Source: Arthrobacter globiformis
GTDB taxonomy: Bacteria > Actinomycetota > Actinomycetes > Actinomycetales > Micrococcaceae
Reading direction: 5' to 3'
DNA length: 64,000 bases
Assembly (NCBI RefSeq): GCF_030817195.1
Contig: NZ_JAUSYZ010000001.1
Span: 1,922,001 to 1,986,000 of the forward strand
In this document: positions 32,700 to 41,077 of the stretch, one piece after another
Layout of the letters: each line of letters opens with the position of its first letter
Position numbering within the stretch: position 1 is the first letter of the stretch
The notes under the pieces: generated by a model
The model's database searches: none
What the model was told of the DNA's origin: nothing
The model's input: only the letters and a program-made list of their open reading frames with translations
Position numbers and translations under genes: made by a program

Positions 32700-33185
32700 A
32701 TGCGCGCCCACCCATCAGCAGCAGACGTAACCGAATACCTGACCGAAGCCGTGGCATTGGCCCAGCGGAACGTCGCGGCCGGAGGCGGGCCTTTCGGCGC
32801 GCTGGTGGTAACAGCCGCCGGCACCGTCCACGAAGGGGTCAACCGCGTCACCCGGGACAACGACCCCACGGCCCATGCCGAGGTGGTGGCAATACGTACC
32901 GCCGCTGGAGAGACCGGGAACTTTGATCTCAGCGGCGCTGTCCTGTACGCCAGCTGCGAGCCCTGCCCGCTGTGCCTTGCGGCGGCGCTCTGGGCGCGTA
33001 TCGACCGCGTGTACTTCGCCGCCGACCGGCACGGCGCGGCCGCCGCGGGATTTGACGACGCGCTCTTCTATGAATACTTCGGCGGCTCCCGGCCGGAACT
33101 GCTGCCTGTCAGCCATACCCCGGTTCCGACGTCGGGCAGCCCGTTCGATGCCTGGCGCAACAACGCCGAACGCACCGACTACTGA
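32700..33185 (+). CDS. guanine deaminase-like nucleoside deaminase
   Basis: A 161-residue zinc cytidine-deaminase-fold enzyme closest in pattern to bacterial guanine deaminase (GuaD), converting guanine to xanthine. The zinc site is HAEVVAIRTA (His plus catalytic Glu, ~60-62) and CEPCPLC (~84-90). The C-terminus FDDALFYEYFGGSR and terminal DAWRNNAERTDY carry the aromatic lid typical of GuaD rather than tRNA deaminase TadA. It begins right after TATGAT and is likely leaderless. It converges with an aminotransferase gene. Confidence 0.9.
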   Translation: MRAHPSAADVTEYLTEAVALAQRNVAAGGGPFGALVVTAAGTVHEGVNRVTRDNDPTAHAEVVAIRTAAGETGNFDLSGAVLYASCEPCPLCLAAALWARIDRVYFAADRHGAAAAGFDDALFYEYFGGSRPELLPVSHTPVPTSGSPFDAWRNNAERTDY

Positions 33186-33203
33186 TCCGGTTACCGTGCC
33201 TGG

Positions 33204-34355
33204 CTACCTCCGGGGGAGTCTGCCCACGCCCTCGACCAGTTCACTTTGGTCGCCGCACAACGCAACCCGGATCCAGCCCTCGCCGATGGAGCCAAAGGCC
33301 GTTCCCGGAGCAAACGAGACGCCGGCCTCGGCGAGGAACTGTTTGACCCAGGCCCGGACGTTTCCGCCGCTCACGTGCGAGACGTCCGCCCACAGGTAGA
33401 ACGCCCCCTGCGCGCTCAGGAAGGGAATGCCCTTCTCTGCCAACACGGCCGACGCCGCGTCGCGGTTGGCACGGTAGTGCGCGTGGGCCTGCGACACATA
33501 GTCCTGCGGACCGGTCAACGCGGCGAGCGCCGCGTACTGGGACGGTGACGCCACGCAGGAGACGATCGCCTCCATGACGTTGTTCATCCGCTGCTCCAGT
33601 CCCGGCGGGCACACCAGTGCTCCAATGCGCAGACCGGTGAGCCCGTACGTCTTGGACAGCGTCAGCGACGTGAACACGCGTGCTTCACCGGGGGCGGTGC
33701 TATCGAACCGGGCAGGACTCACGTGCGGGACGTCGTACGTGAAGGCCTCATAGCATTCGTCCGAGATGATCCACAGGTCATGGCGGCGGGCCAGTTCCAC
33801 CAGTTCCCGGGTCAGGTCTTCCCGGAGGACGGCGCCCAGGGGGTTCGATGGCGAGTTGAGCATGAGCACGCGCGTCCGGTCCGTGATGAGCGCCTCGATG
33901 TCCGCGATCCGGGGTTGGAAATCGTGCGCGGGGTAAAGGGGATACTCCACGGGGACGGCATGAAGCAGCCGGCTGGTCATGGCAAACGTGGGATAGCCCG
34001 GATTGGGAATCAGGATTTCGTCGCCGGGTGCGAGGAGCAGGCTCATGGCGAAGTGCAGGCCCTGCTGGGCGCCGTCAACCACATATACGCGGTCCGCCGC
34101 GATGTCTACGCCGGACTGCTCCCGGAACCTGGCGGCGAAAGCCTCGCGCAGCTGCGGGATCCCTGCGTTCGGAGTGTAGTTGGTCTCGTCACGGTCCAGG
34201 CACGCGATTCCGGCATCCAGGACATGGCGGGGGAGCGGGAACCCGGGCTCGCCGATGCTCAGGATCAGCGCCCCCGGGGTTCGCCACGCTGCCTCGGTGA
34301 TTTCGCGGATCTGGTTGACGGGTACGTCGCGTATGTGCGCGGAAAGCTCGGGCAT
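33204..34355 (-). CDS. class I/II pyridoxal-phosphate aminotransferase
   Basis: A 383-residue fold-type I aminotransferase. On the reverse strand: NYTPNAGIPQLREAFAARF (substrate region), NPGYPTF, the cofactor-binding NSPSNPLGAVL (~165), ISDECYEAFTYD (Asp for PLP nitrogen), TLSKTYGLTGLRIGALV (Schiff-base Lys, ~230) and WIRVALCGD (Arg binding the carboxylate). Substrate is not decidable; aspartate- or aromatic-type is possible. ATG 34355 is seven nt after TAGGAT (34368-34363), so leaderless; ATG 34364 would add three residues. It is divergent from truB. Confidence 0.9.
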   Translation of the reverse strand: MPELSAHIRDVPVNQIREITEAAWRTPGALILSIGEPGFPLPRHVLDAGIACLDRDETNYTPNAGIPQLREAFAARFREQSGVDIAADRVYVVDGAQQGLHFAMSLLLAPGDEILIPNPGYPTFAMTSRLLHAVPVEYPLYPAHDFQPRIADIEALITDRTRVLMLNSPSNPLGAVLREDLTRELVELARRHDLWIISDECYEAFTYDVPHVSPARFDSTAPGEARVFTSLTLSKTYGLTGLRIGALVCPPGLEQRMNNVMEAIVSCVASPSQYAALAALTGPQDYVSQAHAHYRANRDAASAVLAEKGIPFLSAQGAFYLWADVSHVSGGNVRAWVKQFLAEAGVSFAPGTAFGSIGEGWIRVALCGDQSELVEGVGRLPRR

Positions 34356-34362
34356 GACTGCC

Positions 34363-34368
34363 ATCCTA
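34363..34368 (-). promoter_or_regulatory. -10 element of the aminotransferase gene
   Basis: TAGGAT on the minus strand, seven nt before ATG 34355; it decides this start over ATG 34364. Confidence 0.45.
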
Positions 34369-34423
34369 GCGCCGGGCCGGCCGCGGCCCTCGACGAGGCC
34401 CAATACCCCCGCCGGGTCCCCGA

Positions 34424-34429
34424 TATACT
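34424..34429 (+). promoter_or_regulatory. -10 element of truB
   Basis: TATACT, nearly consensus, ends seven nt before GTG 34437. The -35 region is weak (CAATAC at 34401). Confidence 0.55.
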
Positions 34430-34436
34430 GATAGGC

Positions 34437-35417
34437 GTGCTTTCTGGACTGGTAATAGTGGACAAGCCGCAGGGATGGACCAGCCACGATGTGGTTGGAC
34501 GGATGCGGCGGATCGCCGGTACCCGGAAAGTGGGCCACGCGGGAACGCTGGATCCCATGGCCACCGGCGTGCTGGTGCTCGGCATCAACAAGGCAACGCG
34601 GCTGCTTACGTACATCGTGGGCACGTCCAAGACCTACACGGCAACCATCCGGCTGGGGGAATCCACCATCACCGATGACGCCGAAGGCGAAGTTGTCAGC
34701 CGGGCGAGTGCCGCGTCCCTGACCGAGGACGCCATCCGCTCCGGAGTAGAGTCCCTCACAGGGGAGATCCAGCAGGTGCCCAGCAGCGTCAGTGCCATCA
34801 AGGTCAACGGTGAACGCTCCTACGCCCGCGTACGTTCCGGGGAAGATGTCCAGCTGGCTGCCCGGCCGGTCACCATCCACCGCTTCGACATTCACGGAAT
34901 CCGCCGGGACCAGGCCGCCGGACACGCCACGGATGTGGTGGACGTCGACGTGACGGTGGAATGCTCCTCGGGCACCTACATCCGTGCCCTCGCCCGGGAC
35001 CTCGGCAACTCACTCGGCGTCGGCGGGCACCTGACCGCATTGCGGCGGACAAACGTCGGACCCTACTCGCTGGACCAGGCGCGCACCCTTGAACAACTCG
35101 CCGAAGACCTCGAAATCCTGGAAATGTCGCAGGCGGCCAGGGCGCTCATGCCCAACCGTGAACTGAGCGCCGATGAAACCACCGAGATTTCCTTCGGCCG
35201 GCGCATCGCAGCCGGAACCGCGGCGGGCACACCGGGCGCCGCCACTGCGGAGAAGCCCGCAGCCGCGTTCGCGCCAGACGGGTCGCTTGTGGCGCTGCTC
35301 GCGGACAGCGGAAGCTTCGCCAAACCCGTGCTGGTTTTCGCCCCGGGAACGGGCCCCGGCGGCTCCAACAGTCCCGGCGTTCCGAATGGTTCCCGTGCCG
35401 ACGGCGGGCAGGCCTAG
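34437..35417 (+). CDS. truB: tRNA pseudouridine(55) synthase
   Basis: Makes pseudouridine 55 in the T-loop of tRNAs. The 326-residue protein has MLSGLVIVDKPQGWTSHDVV, the catalytic motif GHAGTLDPMATGVL (Asp39), KTYTATIRLGESTITDD, QVPSSVSAIKVNGERSYARV and CSSGTYIRALARDLG, all in order; a C-terminal Ala/Gly/Pro-rich tail (~280-326) is extra. GTG 34437 is fixed by the conserved N-terminus and by TATACT just upstream. In many bacteria truB follows rbfA; here they are ~5 kb apart. Its stop overlaps the next gene (TAGTG). Confidence 0.96.
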   Translation: MLSGLVIVDKPQGWTSHDVVGRMRRIAGTRKVGHAGTLDPMATGVLVLGINKATRLLTYIVGTSKTYTATIRLGESTITDDAEGEVVSRASAASLTEDAIRSGVESLTGEIQQVPSSVSAIKVNGERSYARVRSGEDVQLAARPVTIHRFDIHGIRRDQAAGHATDVVDVDVTVECSSGTYIRALARDLGNSLGVGGHLTALRRTNVGPYSLDQARTLEQLAEDLEILEMSQAARALMPNRELSADETTEISFGRRIAAGTAAGTPGAATAEKPAAAFAPDGSLVALLADSGSFAKPVLVFAPGTGPGGSNSPGVPNGSRADGGQA

Positions 35418-35773
35418 TGTTGGACGCATATTTCTACATCATCCTGGGTGTCGGCCTGCTGTCCACCCTCATCTGTGTGGCGGCGGGCATCATGAAGAAG
35501 GCCCCGAACGACATCACCATCCTCTCGGTAGCCGCCGTCGAACTGGCCCTACTGGTCTACCTGGTGGGTTCCATCGTGCGGGTCATCGCGGGGGAGCAGA
35601 TCGCCGGAGAGGCCTGGGAATTCTGGGGCTACCTCGCCACCGCCCTCCTGCTGCCCGTCGCCGCCGTATACTGGTCCATCCTGGAACGGACCCGCTGGAG
35701 CAACTTCGTCCTGGCGGCCGTCGGAGTCACCGCCCTCGTCATGGCCGCCCGCATGAATCAGATCTGGTACTGA
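35417..35773 (+). CDS. small four-helix membrane protein
   Basis: A 118-residue protein of unknown function with four predicted transmembrane helices (IILGVGLLSTLICVAAGIM, ILSVAAVELALLVYLVGSIV, FWGYLATALLLPVAAVYWSI, FVLAAVGVTALVMAARM). It starts with GTG inside the truB stop codon and is followed by another membrane gene after 1-19 nt, so truB and both membrane genes form one transcription unit. No catalytic residues stand out. Confidence 0.82.
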   Translation: MLDAYFYIILGVGLLSTLICVAAGIMKKAPNDITILSVAAVELALLVYLVGSIVRVIAGEQIAGEAWEFWGYLATALLLPVAAVYWSILERTRWSNFVLAAVGVTALVMAARMNQIWY

Positions 35774-35792
35774 AGTGGAAGAAGCACGCAAC

Positions 35793-36230
35793 GTGACTGA
35801 TACGTCCGAACACACCGGCAAACGCACCGCCGACACGAGAAACACCGGTCCCGGCCGGCTCCTCATCGCTGTCTACGCCATCTTTGCCATTTCGGCTACC
35901 GCACGGGCCGGCTACCAGATCCTCACCAAGTTCTCCGAGGCGCCGCTGGCCTACCTGCTCTCCGCCTTCGCCGCCGTCGTCTACGTCGTGGCCACGGTGT
36001 CGCTGGCCAAGGCTGGCCGCACCTGGTTCAAGGTGTCCCTGGTCGCTGTCCTGGTGGAACTGGTCGGCGTCATTATCGTGGGGGCGCTGAGCCTCTTCGA
36101 CTCCGTACAGTTCCCGCACGAAACCGTGTGGTCCGCGTTTGGCCGCGGCTACGCCTTCGTTCCGCTGATCCTGCCGGTCCTGGGCCTCATCTGGCTCTAC
36201 CGGCGGCGGCCGGCAGCCCCGGCTGCCTAG
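35793..36230 (+). CDS. small membrane protein downstream of truB
   Basis: A ~145-residue protein with a hydrophilic N-terminus and four hydrophobic segments (LLIAVYAIFAISATARAGYQ, LAYLLSAFAAVVYVVATVSL, VSLVAVLVELVGVIIVGALS, FVPLILPVLGLIWLY), ending in basic RRRP. GTG 35793 is preferred because GGAAGAAG lies nine nt upstream; GTG 35775 would give 151 residues and begins one nt after the previous stop. The family is uncharacterised; the arrangement after truB recurs in Micrococcaceae as far as I recall. Confidence 0.78.
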   Translation: MTDTSEHTGKRTADTRNTGPGRLLIAVYAIFAISATARAGYQILTKFSEAPLAYLLSAFAAVVYVVATVSLAKAGRTWFKVSLVAVLVELVGVIIVGALSLFDSVQFPHETVWSAFGRGYAFVPLILPVLGLIWLYRRRPAAPAA

Positions 36231-36239
36231 GGCTCGGAT

Positions 36240-36995
36240 CTAGCGATTCTCGTCGGGCAGGTCCACCTCGATCAGCTCACCGGGCGTCACAGACCGGTGC
36301 GCCGGTGGCACTGAGTCAGTTGTACTCGGTGCTGGGCCGGATTGTGTAGGTGGTTCCTGGTCCTGCTCTGTCAGCGGAGCCTGCTGCGGTTGCGGGCTGC
36401 CTCCAAGAATGCCGCCGAGGATATCGCCAAGCCCGCCTGAACCCAGGCCGCCTGAGCCCTGCCCGCCGCCACCCAGCCCGCCGGAACCAAGGCCGCCCAG
36501 GATTCCCCCGAGGATGCTTCCCAGGTCGATTCCGCCGCCTCCGGCCGGGGACGGCTGTGCGCCGGATCCCTGTGCGCCGGAATCCCGTCCGCCGAGGACC
36601 TTTTTGGCCAGATAGGACATGACGATCGGGGCGAGGATCGGCAGCAGCCGGCGGACGAGGTCTCCGCCGACACTGCCGAGGTTCGCTGTTCCGGCAAGCC
36701 GGTTGGCCACTTGGTCCTGCTGGCCGCCGAAGACATGGCCAACGATCTTTTCCCCGTCCCGGGTGTCCACCTGCGACGGGTCCACTCCGCCGTCGGCCAG
36801 TCCGTTCCGGTGCCTGGCCAGTTCGGATTCCAGTGCTGCGGCGCCATCCGGCGCCTGGACGTTGCTCTGCATTCCGGCAAGCAGCGTGGGCACGGCGGCT
36901 TCGACGGCGGCCTGCGCGGACGCCGTATCAGTCCCCAAGAGGGACGCGATCTGTTGGACCGGGATCTGTCCCAGCAGCTCCTGGACATCACTCAT
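36240..36995 (-). CDS. DUF937 domain protein
   Basis: A 251-residue soluble protein. DUF937 (YidB-like) covers ~1-125: MSDVQELLGQIPVQQIASLL, AVEAAVPTLLAGMQSNV, DGEKIVGHVFGGQQDQVANR, RRLLPILAPIVMSYLAKKVL. After it comes a Gly/Ser low-complexity stretch with repeated LGGILGG/GSGGLG units (~145-205) and a Pro/Gln/Thr tail. GGAAGGAG lies at good distance from ATG 36995. DUF937 proteins have no assigned biochemical role. The gene converges on the truB group with a nine-nt gap. Confidence 0.87.
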   Translation of the reverse strand: MSDVQELLGQIPVQQIASLLGTDTASAQAAVEAAVPTLLAGMQSNVQAPDGAAALESELARHRNGLADGGVDPSQVDTRDGEKIVGHVFGGQQDQVANRLAGTANLGSVGGDLVRRLLPILAPIVMSYLAKKVLGGRDSGAQGSGAQPSPAGGGGIDLGSILGGILGGLGSGGLGGGGQGSGGLGSGGLGDILGGILGGSPQPQQAPLTEQDQEPPTQSGPAPSTTDSVPPAHRSVTPGELIEVDLPDENR

Positions 36996-37244
36996 GGCGT
37001 GGCTCCTTCCGGCCCGCTCATCCCGCAGGCGATCCGTGGTCAAAACGCGAATGAAACTCCGATTGAAACTCTGACAGCCCAAGGCAGCACTGCCCGGCCG
37101 CTGCCTCTGCATCCTAGCCGGGCGTGTGTGCAGGCGGTAGGCCGCCCGGCCGTCCATGACAGTCAGGGATTGCGGGTAACCTTAGAGAGTTCCGGCCCTG
37201 GCGCGCCGGGAGCAAGTTCAGTCAGGCAGTAAAAGGCGAGGTTG

Positions 37245-38228
37245 ATGGTCCACATCTGGAACGACCCGACCGAGGTCCCCGAAGACTTTGGTCCTTCCGT
37301 TGTCACTATCGGCAATTTCGACGGCGTCCACCGCGGCCACCAACAGGTGCTGTCCCAGCTCATCAGGACTGCGCGGCTGAACAGCGCCAAGTCGGTTGCC
37401 GTGACGTTCGACCCCCACCCGGCCCTGATACACCGGCCGGAAAGCGCGCCCGAACTGATTATGGGCCTGCACGACAAACTCCAGGCGCTGGGCGAGCTCG
37501 GACTGGACGCCATACTTGTCATGAAGTACTCCCTGGAGCTCGCCAGCCTTACCCCTGAAGAGTTCGTCGGCTCGGTCCTCGTGGACAGCCTTCACGCCAG
37601 CCATGTGGTGATCGGCCACGACACCCGCTTCGGCAAGGGCAACTCCGGCGACCTGAACACCATGCAGGAGCTGGGGGAGAGGTTCGGCTTTGAGGTCCTG
37701 GTCATCAGCGAGTTCGGCTCCGAAGGCTTCCCGCTGCATGACGACGGCGGGACGGACCGCCGCTGTTCCTCCACCTGGGTGCGCGAAGCGCTGCGGGAGG
37801 GAGACGTCGACACCGCCGCCGCTGTCCTGGGCCGCGCACACCGGATGCGGGGCGAGGTGGTCCACGGCGCCGCGCGTGGCCGGGACCTCGGTTTCCCCAC
37901 CGCGAATCTCTCCAGTGATGCGAGCGGCCTGATCCCTGCGGACGGCATCTATGCGGGCTGGCTCGTGGACGAGGCCGGGACGCGCTGGCCGGCCGCGATC
38001 TCCGTTGGCTCCAACCCCACTTTCGACGGCGTGAGCCGACAGGTGGAGGCGCACGTCATCGACAGGCCCGAAGAGCGCATCGAGGACTTCGATCTGTACG
38101 GCCAGACAGTAGTCGTGGAGTTCGTGACCAGGCTGCGTGGCATGGTGGCATATCGTGGGCCTGAAGCCCTCGTGGAGCAGATGCGCCAGGACGTCCTGCA
38201 GACGCACGACATCCTGCTCAAGCGCTGA
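37245..38228 (+). CDS. ribF: bifunctional riboflavin kinase/FAD synthetase
   Basis: Makes FMN from riboflavin and then FAD. The N-terminal adenylyltransferase domain has VTIGNFDGVHRGHQQVLSQL (~20-39), GHDTRFGKGNSGD (~125) and the STWVREAL motif (~178). The C-terminal flavokinase domain has HGAARGRDLGFPTANL (~205-220), PADGIYAGWL and SVGSNPTFDG, ending with VEQMRQDV. Length 327 is normal. ATG 37245 follows AAAGGCGAGG. In this genus it lies between truB and rpsO, a common arrangement, with kynAU inserted here. Confidence 0.96.
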   Translation: MVHIWNDPTEVPEDFGPSVVTIGNFDGVHRGHQQVLSQLIRTARLNSAKSVAVTFDPHPALIHRPESAPELIMGLHDKLQALGELGLDAILVMKYSLELASLTPEEFVGSVLVDSLHASHVVIGHDTRFGKGNSGDLNTMQELGERFGFEVLVISEFGSEGFPLHDDGGTDRRCSSTWVREALREGDVDTAAAVLGRAHRMRGEVVHGAARGRDLGFPTANLSSDASGLIPADGIYAGWLVDEAGTRWPAAISVGSNPTFDGVSRQVEAHVIDRPEERIEDFDLYGQTVVVEFVTRLRGMVAYRGPEALVEQMRQDVLQTHDILLKR

Positions 38229-38298
38229 CCCGCGCGTTCCACACGGAACTGCACCACGCAGTCCCGCCCCACACAGTATTGGCAAGGAAGGCGACGCT

Positions 38299-39153
38299 GT
38301 GACCGTAGAGAAGAACACCAGGAAACTGGACAAGGGGATTGTGCGCGATTTCAGTTCCCGCATGAGTTACGCGTCCTACCTTCAGCTGCCCACACTGCTC
38401 AGCGCCCAGCAGCCCGTCAGCGTCCCGGAACACCATGACGAACTGCTGTTCATCATCCAGCACCAGACCACGGAGCTGTGGCTCAAACTGGTGCTTCACG
38501 AGCTCCGCAGTGCCGCCCAGTGGCTGCGGTCCGATGACCTCGGCTCGGCCCTGAAGGGCATCGCGCGGGTCAAGCACATCCAGAAGACCCTCACCGAACA
38601 GTGGTCCGTCCTGGCCACGCTTACCCCCACCGAGTACGCGGAATTCCGCGGCTTCCTGGGCAATTCGTCCGGATTCCAGTCCAGCCAGTACCGTGCCGTG
38701 GAGTTCGTGCTGGGCAACAAGAACAGGAAGATGCTTCCCGTCTTCGAGTCCGATCCCGAAGCGCACGCCCTGCTGACCGAAGTCCTGCACGCACCGAGCA
38801 TCTATGACGAATTCCTCGCCTACCTCCACCGCCAGGGCTTCGACGTTCCCGAGGAGGTGCTGACCAGGGATGTGACCCGGGCGCATGAGTTTGAACCTGG
38901 ACTGGTGCCTCTGTTCAAGCACATCTACGAAAATGCCGCGCAGAACTGGGGTGCGTACGAGGCCTGCGAGGAGCTGGTTGACCTGGAGGACAACTTCCAG
39001 CTGTGGCGGTTCCGGCACCTGCGCACCGTGCAGCGCACCATCGGCATGAAGACAGGCACCGGCGGCTCCACCGGGGCCGCGTTCCTGCAAAAGGCCCTTG
39101 AGCTGACGTTCTTTCCGGAGCTGTTCGCCATGCGTACGGAGATCGGACAATGA
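38299..39153 (+). CDS. kynA: tryptophan 2,3-dioxygenase
   Basis: Haem enzyme opening the indole ring of L-tryptophan to N-formylkynurenine. The 284-residue protein contains MSYASYLQLPTLLSAQQPVS, the substrate/distal region HHDELLFIIQHQTTELWLKL (~45-65), GFQSSQYRAVEFVLGNKN, and the proximal haem histidine in WRFRHLRTVQRTIGMKTGTG (~235-255). GTG 38299 follows AAGGAAGG. Its stop overlaps kynU (ATGA). Together they turn tryptophan to anthranilate if a formamidase is supplied; none is adjacent. Confidence 0.97.
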   Translation: MTVEKNTRKLDKGIVRDFSSRMSYASYLQLPTLLSAQQPVSVPEHHDELLFIIQHQTTELWLKLVLHELRSAAQWLRSDDLGSALKGIARVKHIQKTLTEQWSVLATLTPTEYAEFRGFLGNSSGFQSSQYRAVEFVLGNKNRKMLPVFESDPEAHALLTEVLHAPSIYDEFLAYLHRQGFDVPEEVLTRDVTRAHEFEPGLVPLFKHIYENAAQNWGAYEACEELVDLEDNFQLWRFRHLRTVQRTIGMKTGTGGSTGAAFLQKALELTFFPELFAMRTEIGQ

Positions 39154-40388
39154 CCACGCAAGCAGCCGACGCGCTGCTTCAAAAGGCCACACGCCTCGAC
39201 GCCGGCGATCCCCTGGCCAGGTACCGGGGCCTGTTCGTCGGCGCGGACACTGACCTGTCCTACCTGGACGGCAACTCCCTGGGCCGCCCGCTCAAGCGGA
39301 CCGCCGGAGACATAACCGCCTTCATCCAGGAGGGCTGGGGCGGGCGCCTGATCAGGGGCTGGGACGAGGAATGGCTGGACATGCCCCAGGCCATCGGCGA
39401 CCAGCTGGGGCGTGCAGTGCTGGGCGCCGCCGCGGGCCAGACCATCATCGCCGACTCCACCACCGTGGTGCTGTACAAGCTGATCCGGGCAGCGCTGGCC
39501 GCCGTCGGGGATCCGGCGCGGACCGAGATCGTGGTGGACACGGACAACTTTCCCACCGACCGGTACCTCGTCGAGGGCATCGCCAAGGAGGAGGGGCTGA
39601 CCCTGCGCTGGATCGAGGCGGATCCCGCCTCAGGTGTCCACCTCGAACAGGTGAGGCAGGCCCTGGGGCCGGCCACCGCCGTCGTCCTCCTTAGCCACGT
39701 GGCCTACCGCTCGGGGCACCTCGCGGACCTGCCGGCCATCACCGCTGCAGTGCACGACGCCGGTGGCCTGGTGGTCTGGGACCTGTGCCATTCCGCAGGG
39801 TCCGTGGAGCTGCAGCTGGACGCGTGGAACGTGGACTTTGCCGCGGGCTGCACGTACAAGTACCTGAACGGTGGCCCGGGTTCGCCCGCCTTCGCCTACG
39901 TCAATGACCGGCACCTGCCCCGACTCGCGCAGCCCATCTGGGGATGGATGGGCAGGAAGGACGCGTTTGAGATGGGGCCCGGCTACGAACCGGCCGCCGG
40001 CATCCGCGGTTTCCTGAGCGGCACGCCGGCCATCTTCGGAATGATCGCCATGCGCGGCACGCTGGACCTGATTGAAGAGGCCGGCATGGCCGCCATCCGG
40101 GAGAAGTCGCGGCAGCTCACCGCCTACGCGCTGGAACTGCACGATGCCTGGCTCGCGCCGGCCGGGGTGATGCTTGCTACACCCCGGGATCCGGACCGCC
40201 GCGGAGGCCACATCACGGTTGACCATCCCGCCTTCCGTGAGGTGACGGCGGCGCTCTGGGAGCGGGATGTCATCCCGGACTTCCGCGCTCCGCAGGGCAT
40301 CAGGATCGGACTTTCGCCGCTGAGCACCGGCTTTGCCGAACTCCACCGCGGTATGGCCACCATCCGGGACCTGCTTCCGGGGGCGTGA
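39150..40388 (+). CDS. kynU: kynureninase
   Basis: PLP enzyme cleaving kynurenine to anthranilate and alanine. In 412 residues: LSYLDGNSLGRPLKRTAGDI, the GWGGRLIRGWDEEWLDMPQA loop, VVDTDNFPTDRYLVEG, VVLLSHVAYRSGHLADLPAI, VVWDLCHSAGSVELQLD (PLP-binding Asp region), the Schiff-base Lys in TYKYLNGGPG (Lys237), WGWMGRKDAFEM, FLSGTPAIFGMIAMRG, and GIRIGLSPLSTGFAEL. Start ATG 39150 overlaps kynA by four nt. The pair forms a compact tryptophan-catabolic operon whose anthranilate product can enter ring degradation or be recycled. Confidence 0.97.
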   Translation: MTTQAADALLQKATRLDAGDPLARYRGLFVGADTDLSYLDGNSLGRPLKRTAGDITAFIQEGWGGRLIRGWDEEWLDMPQAIGDQLGRAVLGAAAGQTIIADSTTVVLYKLIRAALAAVGDPARTEIVVDTDNFPTDRYLVEGIAKEEGLTLRWIEADPASGVHLEQVRQALGPATAVVLLSHVAYRSGHLADLPAITAAVHDAGGLVVWDLCHSAGSVELQLDAWNVDFAAGCTYKYLNGGPGSPAFAYVNDRHLPRLAQPIWGWMGRKDAFEMGPGYEPAAGIRGFLSGTPAIFGMIAMRGTLDLIEEAGMAAIREKSRQLTAYALELHDAWLAPAGVMLATPRDPDRRGGHITVDHPAFREVTAALWERDVIPDFRAPQGIRIGLSPLSTGFAELHRGMATIRDLLPGA

Positions 40389-40404
40389 CCAGCCCTGTTG
40401 CCGT

Positions 40405-40435
40405 TTCGACAAGATTGCAATATGGCCGGTAAACT
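40405..40435 (+). promoter_or_regulatory. possible rpsO promoter
   Basis: TTCGAC (40405-40410), 19 nt, TAAACT (40430-40435), leaving a ~125-nt untranslated leader before rpsO, long enough for S15 autoregulation as in other bacteria. Confidence 0.35.
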
Positions 40436-40567
40436 AAACGGTGGATCCGGCTGCAGTCCGTGGTTGCTGGGTCCTGTCTTGTGCGGAATGTTCTTCGGAA
40501 CTCCGCGCCGGCACCCCCGGCAGTGAATTACTGACTCGGGCCTCACGGCACATCTCTAGGAGTTATT

Positions 40568-40837
40568 GTGGCACTTGACGCCGCCGTAAAGCAGTCCATC
40601 ATCAAGGAATACGCAACGTCCGAGGGCGACACCGGTTCGCCGGAGGTCCAGATTGCGGTTCTGACTCAGCGGATCAAGGATCTGACTGAGCACATGAAGG
40701 AGCACAAGCACGACTTCCACACCCAGCGCGGTCTGCTGGCCATGGTTGGTCGCCGCAAGCGCATGCTGACCTACCTGAAGAACACCGACATCGCCCGCTA
40801 CCGTTCGCTCATCGAGCGCCTCGGCCTGCGCCGCTAG
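40568..40837 (+). CDS. rpsO: 30S ribosomal protein S15
   Basis: Primary 16S rRNA-binding protein of the 30S platform. The 89-residue product is full length and typical: VKQSIIKEYATSEGDTGSPE, VQIAVLTQRIKDLTEHMKEH, KHDFHTQRGLLAMVGRRKRM and the end IERLGLRR. GTG 40568 follows AGGAG. rpsO and pnp are neighbours in most bacteria, and here a strong hairpin separates them. Confidence 0.98.
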   Translation: MALDAAVKQSIIKEYATSEGDTGSPEVQIAVLTQRIKDLTEHMKEHKHDFHTQRGLLAMVGRRKRMLTYLKNTDIARYRSLIERLGLRR

Positions 40838-40846
40838 TCTGGTTTT

Positions 40847-40880
40847 GAGGCGGCCCATTCCTGCCGGAACGGGCCGCCTC
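40847..40880 (+). terminator. rpsO terminator
   Basis: GAGGCGGCCC (40847-40856) pairs perfectly with GGGCCGCCTC (40871-40880). It starts nine nt after the rpsO stop; no T-run follows. Confidence 0.75.
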
Positions 40881-41077
40881 GTCAGTACATAAAAACTAAA
40901 CAGGAGGATCAACCGCATCACGCATTCGCGGTCCTCGGTAGTGATCCCCGGGAAGCTTCGCAGACTGAAGCCGGCCCGTGGGTCTCGATCGATGACCGGG
41001 TGCAGGGCCAGTAGACAGATGCTGGGCTGGGTTGATGCGGCTGGACTTCCGTTAATCAAGAAACGGAGGTGACTCTC
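40881..41077 (+). promoter_or_regulatory. pnp 5' leader
   Basis: About 190 nt precede pnp without a gene. AGGAGG (40902-40907) is a perfect Shine-Dalgarno core with no usable start within range. CCGCATCA (40913-40920) can close against TGATGCGG (41033-41040), enclosing a GC-rich region with further short pairings. In E. coli a leader duplex is cut by RNase III and PNPase to control pnp; a similar device is possible here. Confidence 0.4.
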
